Positions 17,436-25,642 of a stretch of DNA of 64,000 nt are shown here, piece after piece. The notes under the pieces are model-generated. The model ran no database searches, had not been told where the DNA came from, and saw nothing but the letters and a program-made list of their open reading frames with translations. A program made the translations under genes and the position numbers. Location: NCBI RefSeq assembly GCF_000195915.1, contig NC_002578.1, forward strand, positions 1,421,644 to 1,485,643. The letters run 5' to 3'. Numbering within the stretch: the stretch's first letter is position 1; every line of letters starts with the position of its first letter. Source of the stretch: Thermoplasma acidophilum DSM 1728. Lineage in GTDB: Archaea > Thermoplasmatota > Thermoplasmata > Thermoplasmatales > Thermoplasmataceae.

Positions 17436-17822
17436 GGATTACCAATATAAATATTTGACGCTTAAGAGATTTTATTAATAATTACTGTTTACATTTTATA
17501 ATGAAAACTAACATATATTATAATATCTTATATCAGCATTTTAGCAGGATCATGAAATAAAAAATAAAGTAAGTGAAGCTTTGAAGATCTATCATTGATA
17601 CAGAAATTATATACAATTATTAATTTTAATGAATTGAGCTTAGCATAATATGTAGCTTTATAGGAATAAAGTAGTATTAACCCATCATGTCTTTTTTAAA
17701 TTATAAAGTTTCATCATTTTGACGCCTATTTTATTTTGTGTATATTGTTTGTACATATTTCGTTATAGTCATTTTTAATAAAATTCTTTATTAGAAATGC
17801 TTAAATATGTCAATCTAATAGC
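17436..17822. promoter_or_regulatory. Divergent AT-rich promoter region, permease / dehydratase
   Basis: The 387-base interval is very AT-rich and holds no gene. A TATA box at 17445-17455 serves the permease. ttaaatat at 17801-17808 precedes the dehydratase gene and is 26 bases before the second in-frame ATG (17829). The long middle stretch is the natural place for operators of the GntR/FCD regulator encoded at 19313; I could not pick out a convincing palindrome. Confidence 0.5.
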
Positions 17823-18110
17823 ATGCTTATGGAAGTAAAGGCCTTAGCGCATGCTAAAAATGACTCAGTTGCCGTTGCAACTGATGATCTAAAGGAAGGA
17901 GAAGAGATACAAGTGGCATTTTTGGATAACAATGAAAAAACTAAAATAACTACGGCAGAGGTTATACCTCTAGGCCATAAAATATCCCTAAAGGATATCA
18001 AGAAAGGCGAAAACGTCATTGAATACGGAGAAGTGATTGGCGCAGCCACAAAGGATATCAAAAGGGGAGAACATGTGCATATACACAATATAAAATCGTT
18101 GAGGTGGTAA
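17823..18110 (+). CDS. Altronate/sulfolactate-type dehydratase, small (SAF) subunit
   Basis: The 95-residue protein is a stand-alone SAF domain equivalent to the N-terminal part of UxaA/GarD or to SuyA. The signature is IPLGHKISLKDIKKGENV, then EYGEVIGAATKDIKRGEHVH and HIHNIKSLRW at the end. In the family this domain binds substrate and metal with the large subunit and helps remove water (altronate, galactarate) or sulfite (sulfolactate). The start is ATG 17823 or ATG 17829; the TATA position favours the second slightly. The stop TAA at 18108-18110 overlaps the SD of the large-subunit gene, so the two are coupled. Confidence 0.87.
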   Translation: MLMEVKALAHAKNDSVAVATDDLKEGEEIQVAFLDNNEKTKITTAEVIPLGHKISLKDIKKGENVIEYGEVIGAATKDIKRGEHVHIHNIKSLRW

Positions 18111-18112
18111 TA

Positions 18113-19267
18113 ATGAGCAGCACGTTTATGGGTTATGAAAGGGAGAATGGCAGGATAGGGACAAGAAATCATGTATTGATTATTCCAGTTGACGATCTCT
18201 CAAACACGGTGGCCGCTGCGGTTGAGAACAACATATTCGGTACAAGGGCAATACTTCATCCCTATGGCAGACTTCAGTTTGGTGCAGATCTTGATCTGAC
18301 GTTCAGAACCCTGGCAGGGTATGGCAGGAATCCAAATGTAGCGTCTGCAATAGTCGTAGGCATAGAGGACAACTGGACTAACAGAATCGCTGACCAGATC
18401 TCGCAAACTGGGAAGCATGTTGAAACTGTTAGTATAGAGGGTAGCGGCGATCTAAAGGCGATAGAGAAAGCATCAAGGCTCGCCAAGGAAATGGCCCAAG
18501 AATCGTCCACAAAGACAAGGAAGGAATTCGATGTTTCGAATCTAATAGTTAGTACAAAATGCGGTGAATCCGACACCACTTCTGGACTCGCTAGCAATCC
18601 AACTGTAGGCGTTGTATTCGACAGGCTAGTTGACGAAGGTGCAACAGTGATTTTTGGAGAGACAAGTGAGTTAACCGGCGCAGAGAAGTACATCGCAGAG
18701 AAGATGGCGAACAACGAACTAAAGGATAAATTCATGAAGATATTCAATGATTATCAGGACGTCATAAAATCGCAGGGTGTAGATCTTCTCGGATCACAGC
18801 CTACCGAAGGAAACATAAAAGGAGGATTGAGTACAATAGAGGAGAAAGCTCTAGGAAACATACAAAAAGCTGGGACCAAGAAGATAACGGGTGTATTAGA
18901 TTACGCCGAAGAGCCAAAAAGTAAAGGATTGAACTTTATGAATACATCCTCTGCGGCCGCTGAAGCCGTTACGCTTTTTGCAGCGGCAGGTGCAGTTGTT
19001 CACCTGTTCACAACCGGCCAAGGCAACATCGTTGGAAACCACATCTTACCTGTGATAAAGACTACGGCGAACCCGAAGACTGCAAAAAACATGGCCGAGC
19101 ATATAGATCTTGACCTTTCTGGTCTGTTGAAGTTCGAATATACACTCAAAGATGCTGGAGACAAGCTGTATAACCTCCTTCTGGAGACCGCATCTGGAAA
19201 GCTGACTTCAAATGAAGTGCTGAAGCACTATGAATTTGCTCTTACGAAGCTTTACATATCGGCCTGA
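18113..19267 (+). CDS. Altronate/sulfolactate-type dehydratase, large subunit
   Basis: The 384-residue protein matches the catalytic UxaA C-terminal/SuyB domain: FMGYERENGRIGTRNHVLI at the N-terminus, VSTKCGESDTTSGLASNP near residue 145, GETSELTGAE, an EGNIKGGLSTIEEKALG segment and TGQGNIVGNHILPVIK. The Cys in TKCGESD and neighbouring acidic residues are the family's metal/active-site region. ATG 18113 is the start: gaggtg at 18101-18106 is a good SD, and the GTG at 18104 lies within it. The substrate (altronate, galactarate-like, or sulfolactate) cannot be fixed by sequence alone. Confidence 0.87.
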   Translation: MSSTFMGYERENGRIGTRNHVLIIPVDDLSNTVAAAVENNIFGTRAILHPYGRLQFGADLDLTFRTLAGYGRNPNVASAIVVGIEDNWTNRIADQISQTGKHVETVSIEGSGDLKAIEKASRLAKEMAQESSTKTRKEFDVSNLIVSTKCGESDTTSGLASNPTVGVVFDRLVDEGATVIFGETSELTGAEKYIAEKMANNELKDKFMKIFNDYQDVIKSQGVDLLGSQPTEGNIKGGLSTIEEKALGNIQKAGTKKITGVLDYAEEPKSKGLNFMNTSSAAAEAVTLFAAAGAVVHLFTTGQGNIVGNHILPVIKTTANPKTAKNMAEHIDLDLSGLLKFEYTLKDAGDKLYNLLLETASGKLTSNEVLKHYEFALTKLYISA

Positions 19268-19312
19268 TCCGTTTAGTTAAACTTATATTTTTTAAATACA
19301 TATCCTTTTATA

Positions 19313-19966
19313 ATGCAAGAAAATGTTATATTATCAAAAAAAATTTATAGTTATATCATTGATGAAATAGTCTCAGGCAGGTTAAGGATGGGGCAGATTA
19401 TAGATGAAAATAAGATAAAAGACGTCTTCAACGTCAGCAAAACTCCGATAAGGGAGGCCATCATATCCCTAGAAAATGAAGAAGTGGTTAAAAAAAATGG
19501 AAAGTCTTACTTTGTATCGTTTATAGAACCTGAGGAGATCGATCAGATATTCGAAGCTAGAAGGGAATTAGAATCCATAGCGGCATTCCTCGCAGCTCAA
19601 AGAATGCAAAGGCAGGAATTAAAACAGATGGAAAATATAATAACAAAACTTAAGGACGTCAATGGGGAGACCGATCCAATTGAACTCGCAAACCTCAATG
19701 GAAAATTCCATTCCCTCATTGCGAAGGCCTCAGGAAACAAGTATATCGAATCCTGCGTGAACTCAATGAGATTAAAATTAAGGATTGTCAGAGTTACGCT
19801 CTTTACAAGCATTGAAAGGAGAGAGGATGAATACAAAGAGCACTTCGGAATATTTGAAGCAATAAAAAATAAAGATGCAGATAAGGCAAGATCCCTTATG
19901 TTTAATCACGAAACAGATGTTTGGGAATATACAAAAAAATATATAATACCTAAACTATATTACTAG
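19313..19966 (+). CDS. GntR-family regulator, FCD (FadR) subfamily
   Basis: The product has 217 residues: a winged helix-turn-helix at about 1-70 (SKTPIREAIISLENEEVVKK is the recognition region) and an all-helical FCD ligand domain after it, with His residues in NGKFHSLIA, KEHFGIFEAI and MFNHET that fit the usual metal-binding set. FCD regulators typically respond to sugar acids or their breakdown products, which suits the neighbours. GntR proteins are common in bacteria and scarce in archaea, so bacterial origin is likely. A TATA-like ttatattttttaaatac lies just upstream, with a leaderless ATG at 19313. The stop overlaps the convergent dehydratase gene by 4 bases. Confidence 0.87.
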   Translation: MQENVILSKKIYSYIIDEIVSGRLRMGQIIDENKIKDVFNVSKTPIREAIISLENEEVVKKNGKSYFVSFIEPEEIDQIFEARRELESIAAFLAAQRMQRQELKQMENIITKLKDVNGETDPIELANLNGKFHSLIAKASGNKYIESCVNSMRLKLRIVRVTLFTSIERREDEYKEHFGIFEAIKNKDADKARSLMFNHETDVWEYTKKYIIPKLYY

Positions 19967-21075
19967 TCATGAAAAATTAAAATTTTCTCATCTTTTGGCT
20001 GTGGAAGTGGCTCTATCGGCTCAATGCTAAGACCAACACCGTTTGGAGCGATCACTTCACTAGTGATCATGGCGTTATACCTAAAATATTGCGATGGTAC
20101 GCCATTTGGAGGTGTTTCAATAAGGGCATCAACGCCATTCATTCTGGCTGCAGCTATGCTCGCGAAGATACCTATCCAGCCATTGTGCGGTCTGTTATGA
20201 AATGCAACCTGCTCATGATTTTTCTTCAGAAGATCCAATATTTTAAGGGTAGGGGTTAAACCTCCAACTTTGGTGACGTCGGGCTGATAATAGGTTAGAG
20301 CCTCCAGATGAACCGCATCTTCAAATTTAAAAAAATCGAAGAAGTTTTCTCCAGCAGCTACTGGAACTATGTCATTTATCTTCTTTAATGAAGCCAAATC
20401 ATCAGGCGGCCAGATTGGTTCTTCGACCCATTTCAATTCATACCTCTGAACAGAGTTTGCGAATTTGATCGCCTCGTCAATGTTCATGGCGCAGTTCAGA
20501 TCCACCATCAGATCTACTCCATAACCGATCTCTTCTCTGAATCTTTTAACGCTTTCGAGAGTATCGTCTTTTGTCTGATGCAACTTTATTGCCTTAAATC
20601 CAGATTCAACGATATTCTTGGAGGCTCTAATTACTGCTTCATAATTCGCATATCTAGAAAGAGAAGCATATCTGGCTATTTTTTGTTCATTTTTTCCAAA
20701 TATATCGCCCAAATAAAGCTTCGATAATTTTGCCTTTAAATCCCATAACGCAATATCAACACCAGATATCGCTCCAATCACAGGACCATAACCCCCAGAA
20801 AAGGTTAATTTTCTAAGTTTTTCCCATATTATGCCTGGTTCTGAAATTTCCATCCCATTCAAGGAAGGTTCCAATCGCTTTACTATATCTGCATAAAGAG
20901 CAGGAGAGTTAAATGCCGCTGGTAGTACTTCTCCCCAACCATATTCGCTATCAATAGATACTTTCACGAATAATTGTTTACTCCATTCTTCCAACCATTT
21001 CTGTTTTGGCTCGGTTTCAGTTAAGGGTATGCCTGCACTAATTGGGATTATACTCAAAATTTTAAACTCATTCAT
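19963..21075 (-). CDS. Enolase-superfamily sugar-acid dehydratase (MR/MLE type)
   Basis: The 370-residue protein has an N-terminal capping domain and a TIM barrel with the superfamily's acid/base and metal ligands: the base strand SGFKAIKLHQ (KxH type), metal ligands in MVDLNCAM, WVEEPIWPPDD and VAAGENFFDF, and a late His in VAFHNRPHNGW. The KxH plus late His arrangement is that of the mandelate racemase subgroup, mostly dehydratases of aldonic acids. It convergently overlaps the GntR gene by the palindrome ctag. A TATA-like ttattatatc near 21098-21107 precedes the ATG. With the split altronate-type dehydratase it forms a two-dehydratase sugar-acid cluster. Confidence 0.85.
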   Translation of the reverse strand: MNEFKILSIIPISAGIPLTETEPKQKWLEEWSKQLFVKVSIDSEYGWGEVLPAAFNSPALYADIVKRLEPSLNGMEISEPGIIWEKLRKLTFSGGYGPVIGAISGVDIALWDLKAKLSKLYLGDIFGKNEQKIARYASLSRYANYEAVIRASKNIVESGFKAIKLHQTKDDTLESVKRFREEIGYGVDLMVDLNCAMNIDEAIKFANSVQRYELKWVEEPIWPPDDLASLKKINDIVPVAAGENFFDFFKFEDAVHLEALTYYQPDVTKVGGLTPTLKILDLLKKNHEQVAFHNRPHNGWIGIFASIAAARMNGVDALIETPPNGVPSQYFRYNAMITSEVIAPNGVGLSIEPIEPLPQPKDEKILIFHD

Positions 21076-21612
21076 ATTATTGTCATTGATAAGTCTTTAT
21101 TATATCTTAGCATTTCAGAATATTGTATAAAATATTTCTTAAATCCCATCAGAAATGAGTATGCTATTTCCTTTTTGGATCTCCTTGTATATTGCAATAC
21201 CTGCCTATCAGGGCAAGATATTCCTATGTTTGAAGTGGAATATAATCGAAGATCTGTAAGATACATCAAATATCTGCAGCAAGATCAGAATTTTAAGTAT
21301 CTGGCGATCTATATACCTTCCCTCCTTATCATCAAGCTGAATAATATTATCTATGATTTCGATTATCAATGGGATATGTTTTGAGGGCATATTTCAGTAC
21401 TTTAATTCTGTTGATAATGTTCGATGTTTGTCTGACTACTAGCGAAATGTAAGACATCTTATCATGATCTATGCATGATTCTACTATACAAAATTACCGG
21501 TCTTCTTTCATCTTCGATTATTTTTTGAAGCCTTAGCTATAATAAAGCAATTCTGATTCAATTCCTATTTAGCTTAAAAAATTATTATATAAACGGTCTA
21601 AATATCTAAGCA
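21076..21612. other. Gene-poor AT-rich interval
   Basis: I see no convincing gene in this 537-base interval. Short open stretches exist on both strands but lack family features. The right end carries the promoter of the PP-loop gene (attatataaac, 21583-21593, centred 26 bases before its ATG). A 16-base word near 21498 (gtcttctttcatcttc) also occurs in the start region of the gene at 12753-13376. Confidence 0.5.
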
Positions 21613-22854
21613 ATGGCTGAAAATTTCCAATTGCCTTATCTCTCTCTCCAAAATGAGAAGGTGGACATGGTTTTCGATCTGTTCAATAAGACCATTAGAA
21701 ATGGGGAAAAAGTAACTTTTGCTTTTTCTGGCGGAAAAGATTCTACTACCTTGGCCATTTTGTTCTATGAATGGCTAAAGATCAGACATGACATCGAATG
21801 TACCATCACGCTGTTACATAATGATACTTCAAGTGAAATCGATCCTATGGAAAACTGGGCAAGGAATTTTATGACTTCTTACAAGACCGAGATAGAGGAT
21901 ATTACCGAAGGGAGGGTCAAGATAAATATAGATATAAGAACACCAAAAGTAATCGATACATTTTATTGGAGGATGTTAATAAGAGGATACCCTGCTCCTT
22001 CGTTCAATTTCAGGTGGTGCGTACATTTATTAAAGGAAAAGCCCGCAAATTTAGATTCGATAGAGGAAACAATGTTCACAGGCCTCAGAGAAGCAGAATC
22101 TTCTGAACGCAGAATTCTAATGAGGAAAAAATATGGTAATTCTTGCAGCGCTAGCCCTGGGGGTTGCATGGCATACTATTACTCTACTGAAGGCAAAGGT
22201 AATAAGGTGGCGCCGATGCGGGACTGGACAGATGGGGATGTATGGTCTTTTCTGACGCTATATCGTAATACGGGTGGTATCAACATTTCGCCGATTTTTA
22301 TGCTTTATCCAAATCCAAAGGTTAGGTATGGATGCTGGCATTGCACCCTTGCAAGTGTACAGTGGGGGCTTCAATCTCTTGGTGGAGGCCTAGAATACTT
22401 TGAGGCGGTAAGGATATTGTATAGAAAATTCTCCGACTTGCCCTATCTAAGAATCAAGAAGAATACAGGTTACAGCAAGCTTGGGCCTCTGAATGCTGCT
22501 GGTAGAGCGCTTATGCTGAAGTCAATAGCCCTAGCAGAGGACTTGTCCAACGTAAAGCTCTATGGGTTAGATATTAATTTGCTGGAGGGGAAGTCTATTA
22601 GAGATATTTTATTCAATTTGGATCCAAAGGAAGCTACAGCATTGATAAAGAAATACGATCCTAATATACCAAGGTTCAGATATATTCCAATTGATAAGAT
22701 CAGAAACATTCAAAAATACAAGGAATTGGCTTTGCGTGCTCTGATAGACGTCAAACGGAACTGCGCCAACGATAAAGCATACATTCTGCTAGATACCAAG
22801 CTTGAGAATCCTCTGATCACGCTGTTGAATCGGATAGAGGATCTTCTCTCATAA
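21613..22854 (+). CDS. DndC/PAPS-reductase-like PP-loop ATPase with Fe-S cysteines
   Basis: The 413-residue protein has the PP-loop SGGKDS at residues 39-44, which activates a substrate with ATP in PAPS reductases, thiolation enzymes and DndC. Further features are VIDTFYWRMLIRGYPAP and FNFRWCVHL (Cys137), MFTGLREAES and a cysteine set, Cys179, Cys186, Cys242 and Cys245 (GCWHC), suited to a 4Fe-4S cluster as in DndC/SspD. These enzymes insert sulfur into DNA backbones; other family members have unrelated roles. It lacks a visible cysteine desulfurase or DndD/E partner. It is leaderless, with a TATA box 26 bases upstream. It overlaps the convergent gene 22817-24028 by 38 bases, which binds it physically to the nuclease-helicase cluster. 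Confidence 0.8.
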   Translation: MAENFQLPYLSLQNEKVDMVFDLFNKTIRNGEKVTFAFSGGKDSTTLAILFYEWLKIRHDIECTITLLHNDTSSEIDPMENWARNFMTSYKTEIEDITEGRVKINIDIRTPKVIDTFYWRMLIRGYPAPSFNFRWCVHLLKEKPANLDSIEETMFTGLREAESSERRILMRKKYGNSCSASPGGCMAYYYSTEGKGNKVAPMRDWTDGDVWSFLTLYRNTGGINISPIFMLYPNPKVRYGCWHCTLASVQWGLQSLGGGLEYFEAVRILYRKFSDLPYLRIKKNTGYSKLGPLNAAGRALMLKSIALAEDLSNVKLYGLDINLLEGKSIRDILFNLDPKEATALIKKYDPNIPRFRYIPIDKIRNIQKYKELALRALIDVKRNCANDKAYILLDTKLENPLITLLNRIEDLLS

Positions 22855-24028
22855 GATCATTTATCATCGTTTTTATTGATGTAGGTATAAGTTCCCCCGT
22901 GGGAAGAAATAGCGATTTATTTTTCATAGCTTCATATAGTAGATTCAAAAACCTGATTTTATCTTGGGATTTAAGAAAACTCTCGACGAAAGACTTATTT
23001 TCGCCATTGATGTAAAGGGAGATTAATTTGGAGAAAACCTTGAATTTTACGAATCTCACATGTATACCAAAATCAAGTGACTCGATACTGGCCATGCCAT
23101 ATGATTCTATAGTCTTGTTGGACCAATAGTCAGTGTCTTCTCCGATTACCTCTAATAATTTCAGTTCTATGGATCTTCTTAGTAATCTATCTATTAAAAA
23201 CGGGTTTTCCTTTTTTGACATGGTGCTATAGTGGATGCTGAGCAAATACGGGTTAATAGGTAATACCTCCAATACTATGTTATAATCTGGCTCGATTAAG
23301 TCACCAAAGGTTCTACTAGATACTGATGCCAGCTTAAAAAAGTAAAATTCCTGATCCAGTCTACCCATATAATTAGAGAAATCCTTCTCATTAAAAGCGA
23401 TCGTTATTGGTATTTCCTGCAACTCTTCATTTGAGGTCAGCCTGAAGGTGCTGCAGTTTACCGAATAGAATTTTGGTGGTGACTTTCCGTAATTCCTTGG
23501 GTAAAACGATATATAATTATTCAAAGCCTTAGGCTTGATCATAACAGGAATTAGATTCATGCTTATATTATATCGTTCAGTTGCCGTTCTTGACGATGAG
23601 ATAGGTATATTCATTTCAGACGCTTTTAAGTTAAACCTTATTCTGTTTCCAACCGCAAGCTCAAATGTAGGTCTATAAAGAGAAAGCCAAATATTCCTGA
23701 GGAACTTATATTCGTCTAGGTAAGTCTTGGGAAGATCTATATTCTCTGGGTCACCTCCACTTATATATCGCTGATATCCACGTTCGTGTAAAGTGGTCAT
23801 GAATAATGGATGATCTATGCTGGTCTGTTCCATAATTCTTGTGTATTTATCATTCGAGGCCATCTTCAGAATACCAAATTTTTCGTCCCCTGGTATCAAC
23901 ACCATAAAATATCTATAGGAAACGTTCAGTATCTTAGGACCATATTCCTCAGAAATGCGAAGGACGTGAGAATAAAAATAATCAAAAAAGGGGACCTTGA
24001 TCAGCTCAACTAAGTCTTTTCCATTCAT
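22817..24028 (-). CDS. Unknown 403-residue protein of the nuclease-helicase cluster
   Basis: I do not recognise it. It is a soluble, beta-rich protein with many aromatic residues (FFDYFYSHV near the N-terminus, EFYFFKLASVSSRTFGDL in the middle) and a helical C-terminal third. No catalytic motif is evident and it has only one Cys (in VNCSTFRL). It follows the helicase gene by 30 bases with an SD (aggag) ahead of the ATG at 24028, so it is co-transcribed. A target-recognition, scaffold or substrate-binding role is possible but only by position. Its 3' end overlaps the PP-loop gene on the other strand. Confidence 0.7.
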   Translation of the reverse strand: MNGKDLVELIKVPFFDYFYSHVLRISEEYGPKILNVSYRYFMVLIPGDEKFGILKMASNDKYTRIMEQTSIDHPLFMTTLHERGYQRYISGGDPENIDLPKTYLDEYKFLRNIWLSLYRPTFELAVGNRIRFNLKASEMNIPISSSRTATERYNISMNLIPVMIKPKALNNYISFYPRNYGKSPPKFYSVNCSTFRLTSNEELQEIPITIAFNEKDFSNYMGRLDQEFYFFKLASVSSRTFGDLIEPDYNIVLEVLPINPYLLSIHYSTMSKKENPFLIDRLLRRSIELKLLEVIGEDTDYWSNKTIESYGMASIESLDFGIHVRFVKFKVFSKLISLYINGENKSFVESFLKSQDKIRFLNLLYEAMKNKSLFLPTGELIPTSIKTMINDLMREDPLSDSTA

Positions 24029-24058
24029 CTATAACTCCTATTTTAACCCCATAACATC

Positions 24059-25642
24059 TCAATTATCGTCGAAGACCATGAACACAGCGTCACCCGATGA
24101 ACGCTTGGGGAGATATCTGCTTCCTTGTTTCTCAAACCCCGACTGTTGTAGCAAATGATCGGCAGTGATGCGCAATGGTGAAAACCTTGATAAACCCATA
24201 GATTGGTCTTGCTTTGCGGCCTGAGACGCAAGAATGGAAAGATTTCCGATGATGGCCAACAACATTTTGTGTCTTGATAACTGTACATTTAGCACTTCCG
24301 GCTCATTGAAATAAATGGTGGATGGATCACCCTCATTGTATGTTGATGTGGAGTAATTCTGAGTGTAAGTAGATATGGAATATTCTTTTCCGAGCACTGC
24401 TACAATGTTATCGTCTTCTGCACCCAGAAATGACTGTGTTGTTGAGAACGATATTTGATCCCGAATGCCATATTTTTCCAAAATATATCCATACTTCCGT
24501 CTCATAAGGAGATCCATTTGGATCTGCTGATCAACATAGGTAGTTATCACAGTCGTATGCTTACCCGTACCTGCAGCTAGTGCAATCGCCGTTTCTATGC
24601 CTAATTCTGCCCTTGTTGGATCATACGTAAGGCCATATTTTCTATAATAATTTGAATCATAGCTCTTTTTCTCATTCACTCTTTCATAGAGGATGCATCT
24701 CCCGGTCGAAATTAACTCTTCTACTTTTTCTGTGATTTTTCTCATTTGTTCTTTCTCTGTAGCTAATTCTCTTAACTTGTTAGCCTCATAGTTGCTATGT
24801 AGTATCTGGCTAGCTGACCTATACGCTCTAAGGTCATTATCATAAAAGCCCTTACTTATTGCCTCTTCCGATGGGGATGGCATTCTCAGAGTAACTTCCA
24901 GAAATTCAAAAGAGCTACCTCTTATAGCTGATCTCTTAGCCTCTGCTAACAATTCTCTATCATTTAAATCTCTGCTTGAATGGTTCAACATCGGTGCAAG
25001 TAGGTAACTCATTATCAGCATTCTTCTGGCGCTCCCTTGGTATGGTCCAAGACTGATAGCCTGCATTGGGTCTCCGACTATGCTTATGGACCCATCCAGT
25101 TCATCCTTAGCTAGTTGGTTAGCCAATCCGATAAATGCAGTATGTAATGGAGACTTACTTGCTTCGTCTATCATTACATTGTAGTTGAACCTGTTGTTGC
25201 CTGGGTATAATCTTTGATAGTTGGTCATCAAGACAATTTTTGTCTCCATACTAGGCGGTTCCCTTATAGATCTAATACTTGGGTCCTGATCGAATATCGA
25301 ACCATATACCCTTACCTCGTGAGATATTCTGTCTATTGCCCCTCTTTTGGCGTATTCAGAACCTACCTTTTTGAACATGTCGTAGACTAACTCGTTCGTT
25401 GGTGCGATATATACTATTATATTCCCGTCACCTAGTTTATCAAAGTATCTGGAAAATGCATTTGCATATATCGTGGTTTTACCTGTCCCTGGTGGTCCCT
25501 GCACAATCCCAATTCTTCCATTATCCATATTCTTTGAAATGACATTAATAGCCTTTTTCCAGGAATCGAGTTCAATGTTATTTTTGCCGGATAATGGCTG
25601 GTTTTCTATTTTCTTTATCTCATCAGATAGGTTTACCTTCAT
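24059..25642 (-). CDS. SF1 (UPF1-like) DNA/RNA helicase
   Basis: The product is a 527-residue ATPase with the superfamily 1B motif order: Walker A GPPGTGKTT near residue 50, Ia APTNELVYDMF, motif II VMIDEASKS, motif III SIVGDPMQA, motif V TTQSFLGAEDDNIVAVLG and motif VI VLNVQLSRHK. It is shorter than full UPF1/Dna2 helicases and has no nuclease domain of its own; the nuclease is the preceding gene. The start is taken as the ATG at 25642 (MKVNLSDEIKK); ATG 25654 is also in frame. It overlaps the nuclease 3' end by 20 bases, so the two proteins are translated together and probably act as a complex on DNA. Confidence 0.87.
   Translation of the reverse strand: MKVNLSDEIKKIENQPLSGKNNIELDSWKKAINVISKNMDNGRIGIVQGPPGTGKTTIYANAFSRYFDKLGDGNIIVYIAPTNELVYDMFKKVGSEYAKRGAIDRISHEVRVYGSIFDQDPSIRSIREPPSMETKIVLMTNYQRLYPGNNRFNYNVMIDEASKSPLHTAFIGLANQLAKDELDGSISIVGDPMQAISLGPYQGSARRMLIMSYLLAPMLNHSSRDLNDRELLAEAKRSAIRGSSFEFLEVTLRMPSPSEEAISKGFYDNDLRAYRSASQILHSNYEANKLRELATEKEQMRKITEKVEELISTGRCILYERVNEKKSYDSNYYRKYGLTYDPTRAELGIETAIALAAGTGKHTTVITTYVDQQIQMDLLMRRKYGYILEKYGIRDQISFSTTQSFLGAEDDNIVAVLGKEYSISTYTQNYSTSTYNEGDPSTIYFNEPEVLNVQLSRHKMLLAIIGNLSILASQAAKQDQSMGLSRFSPLRITADHLLQQSGFEKQGSRYLPKRSSGDAVFMVFDDN

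Noticed and set aside
21175-21384. 69-codon open frame in the 21.1-21.6 kb spacer
   Set aside because: No family features, it overlaps an opposing frame of equal size, and composition is that of AT-rich spacer.
21498-21513. Shared 16-base word with the start of the 12753-13376 gene as a duplicated fragment
   Set aside because: The similarity does not extend beyond the word on either side, so chance is likely.
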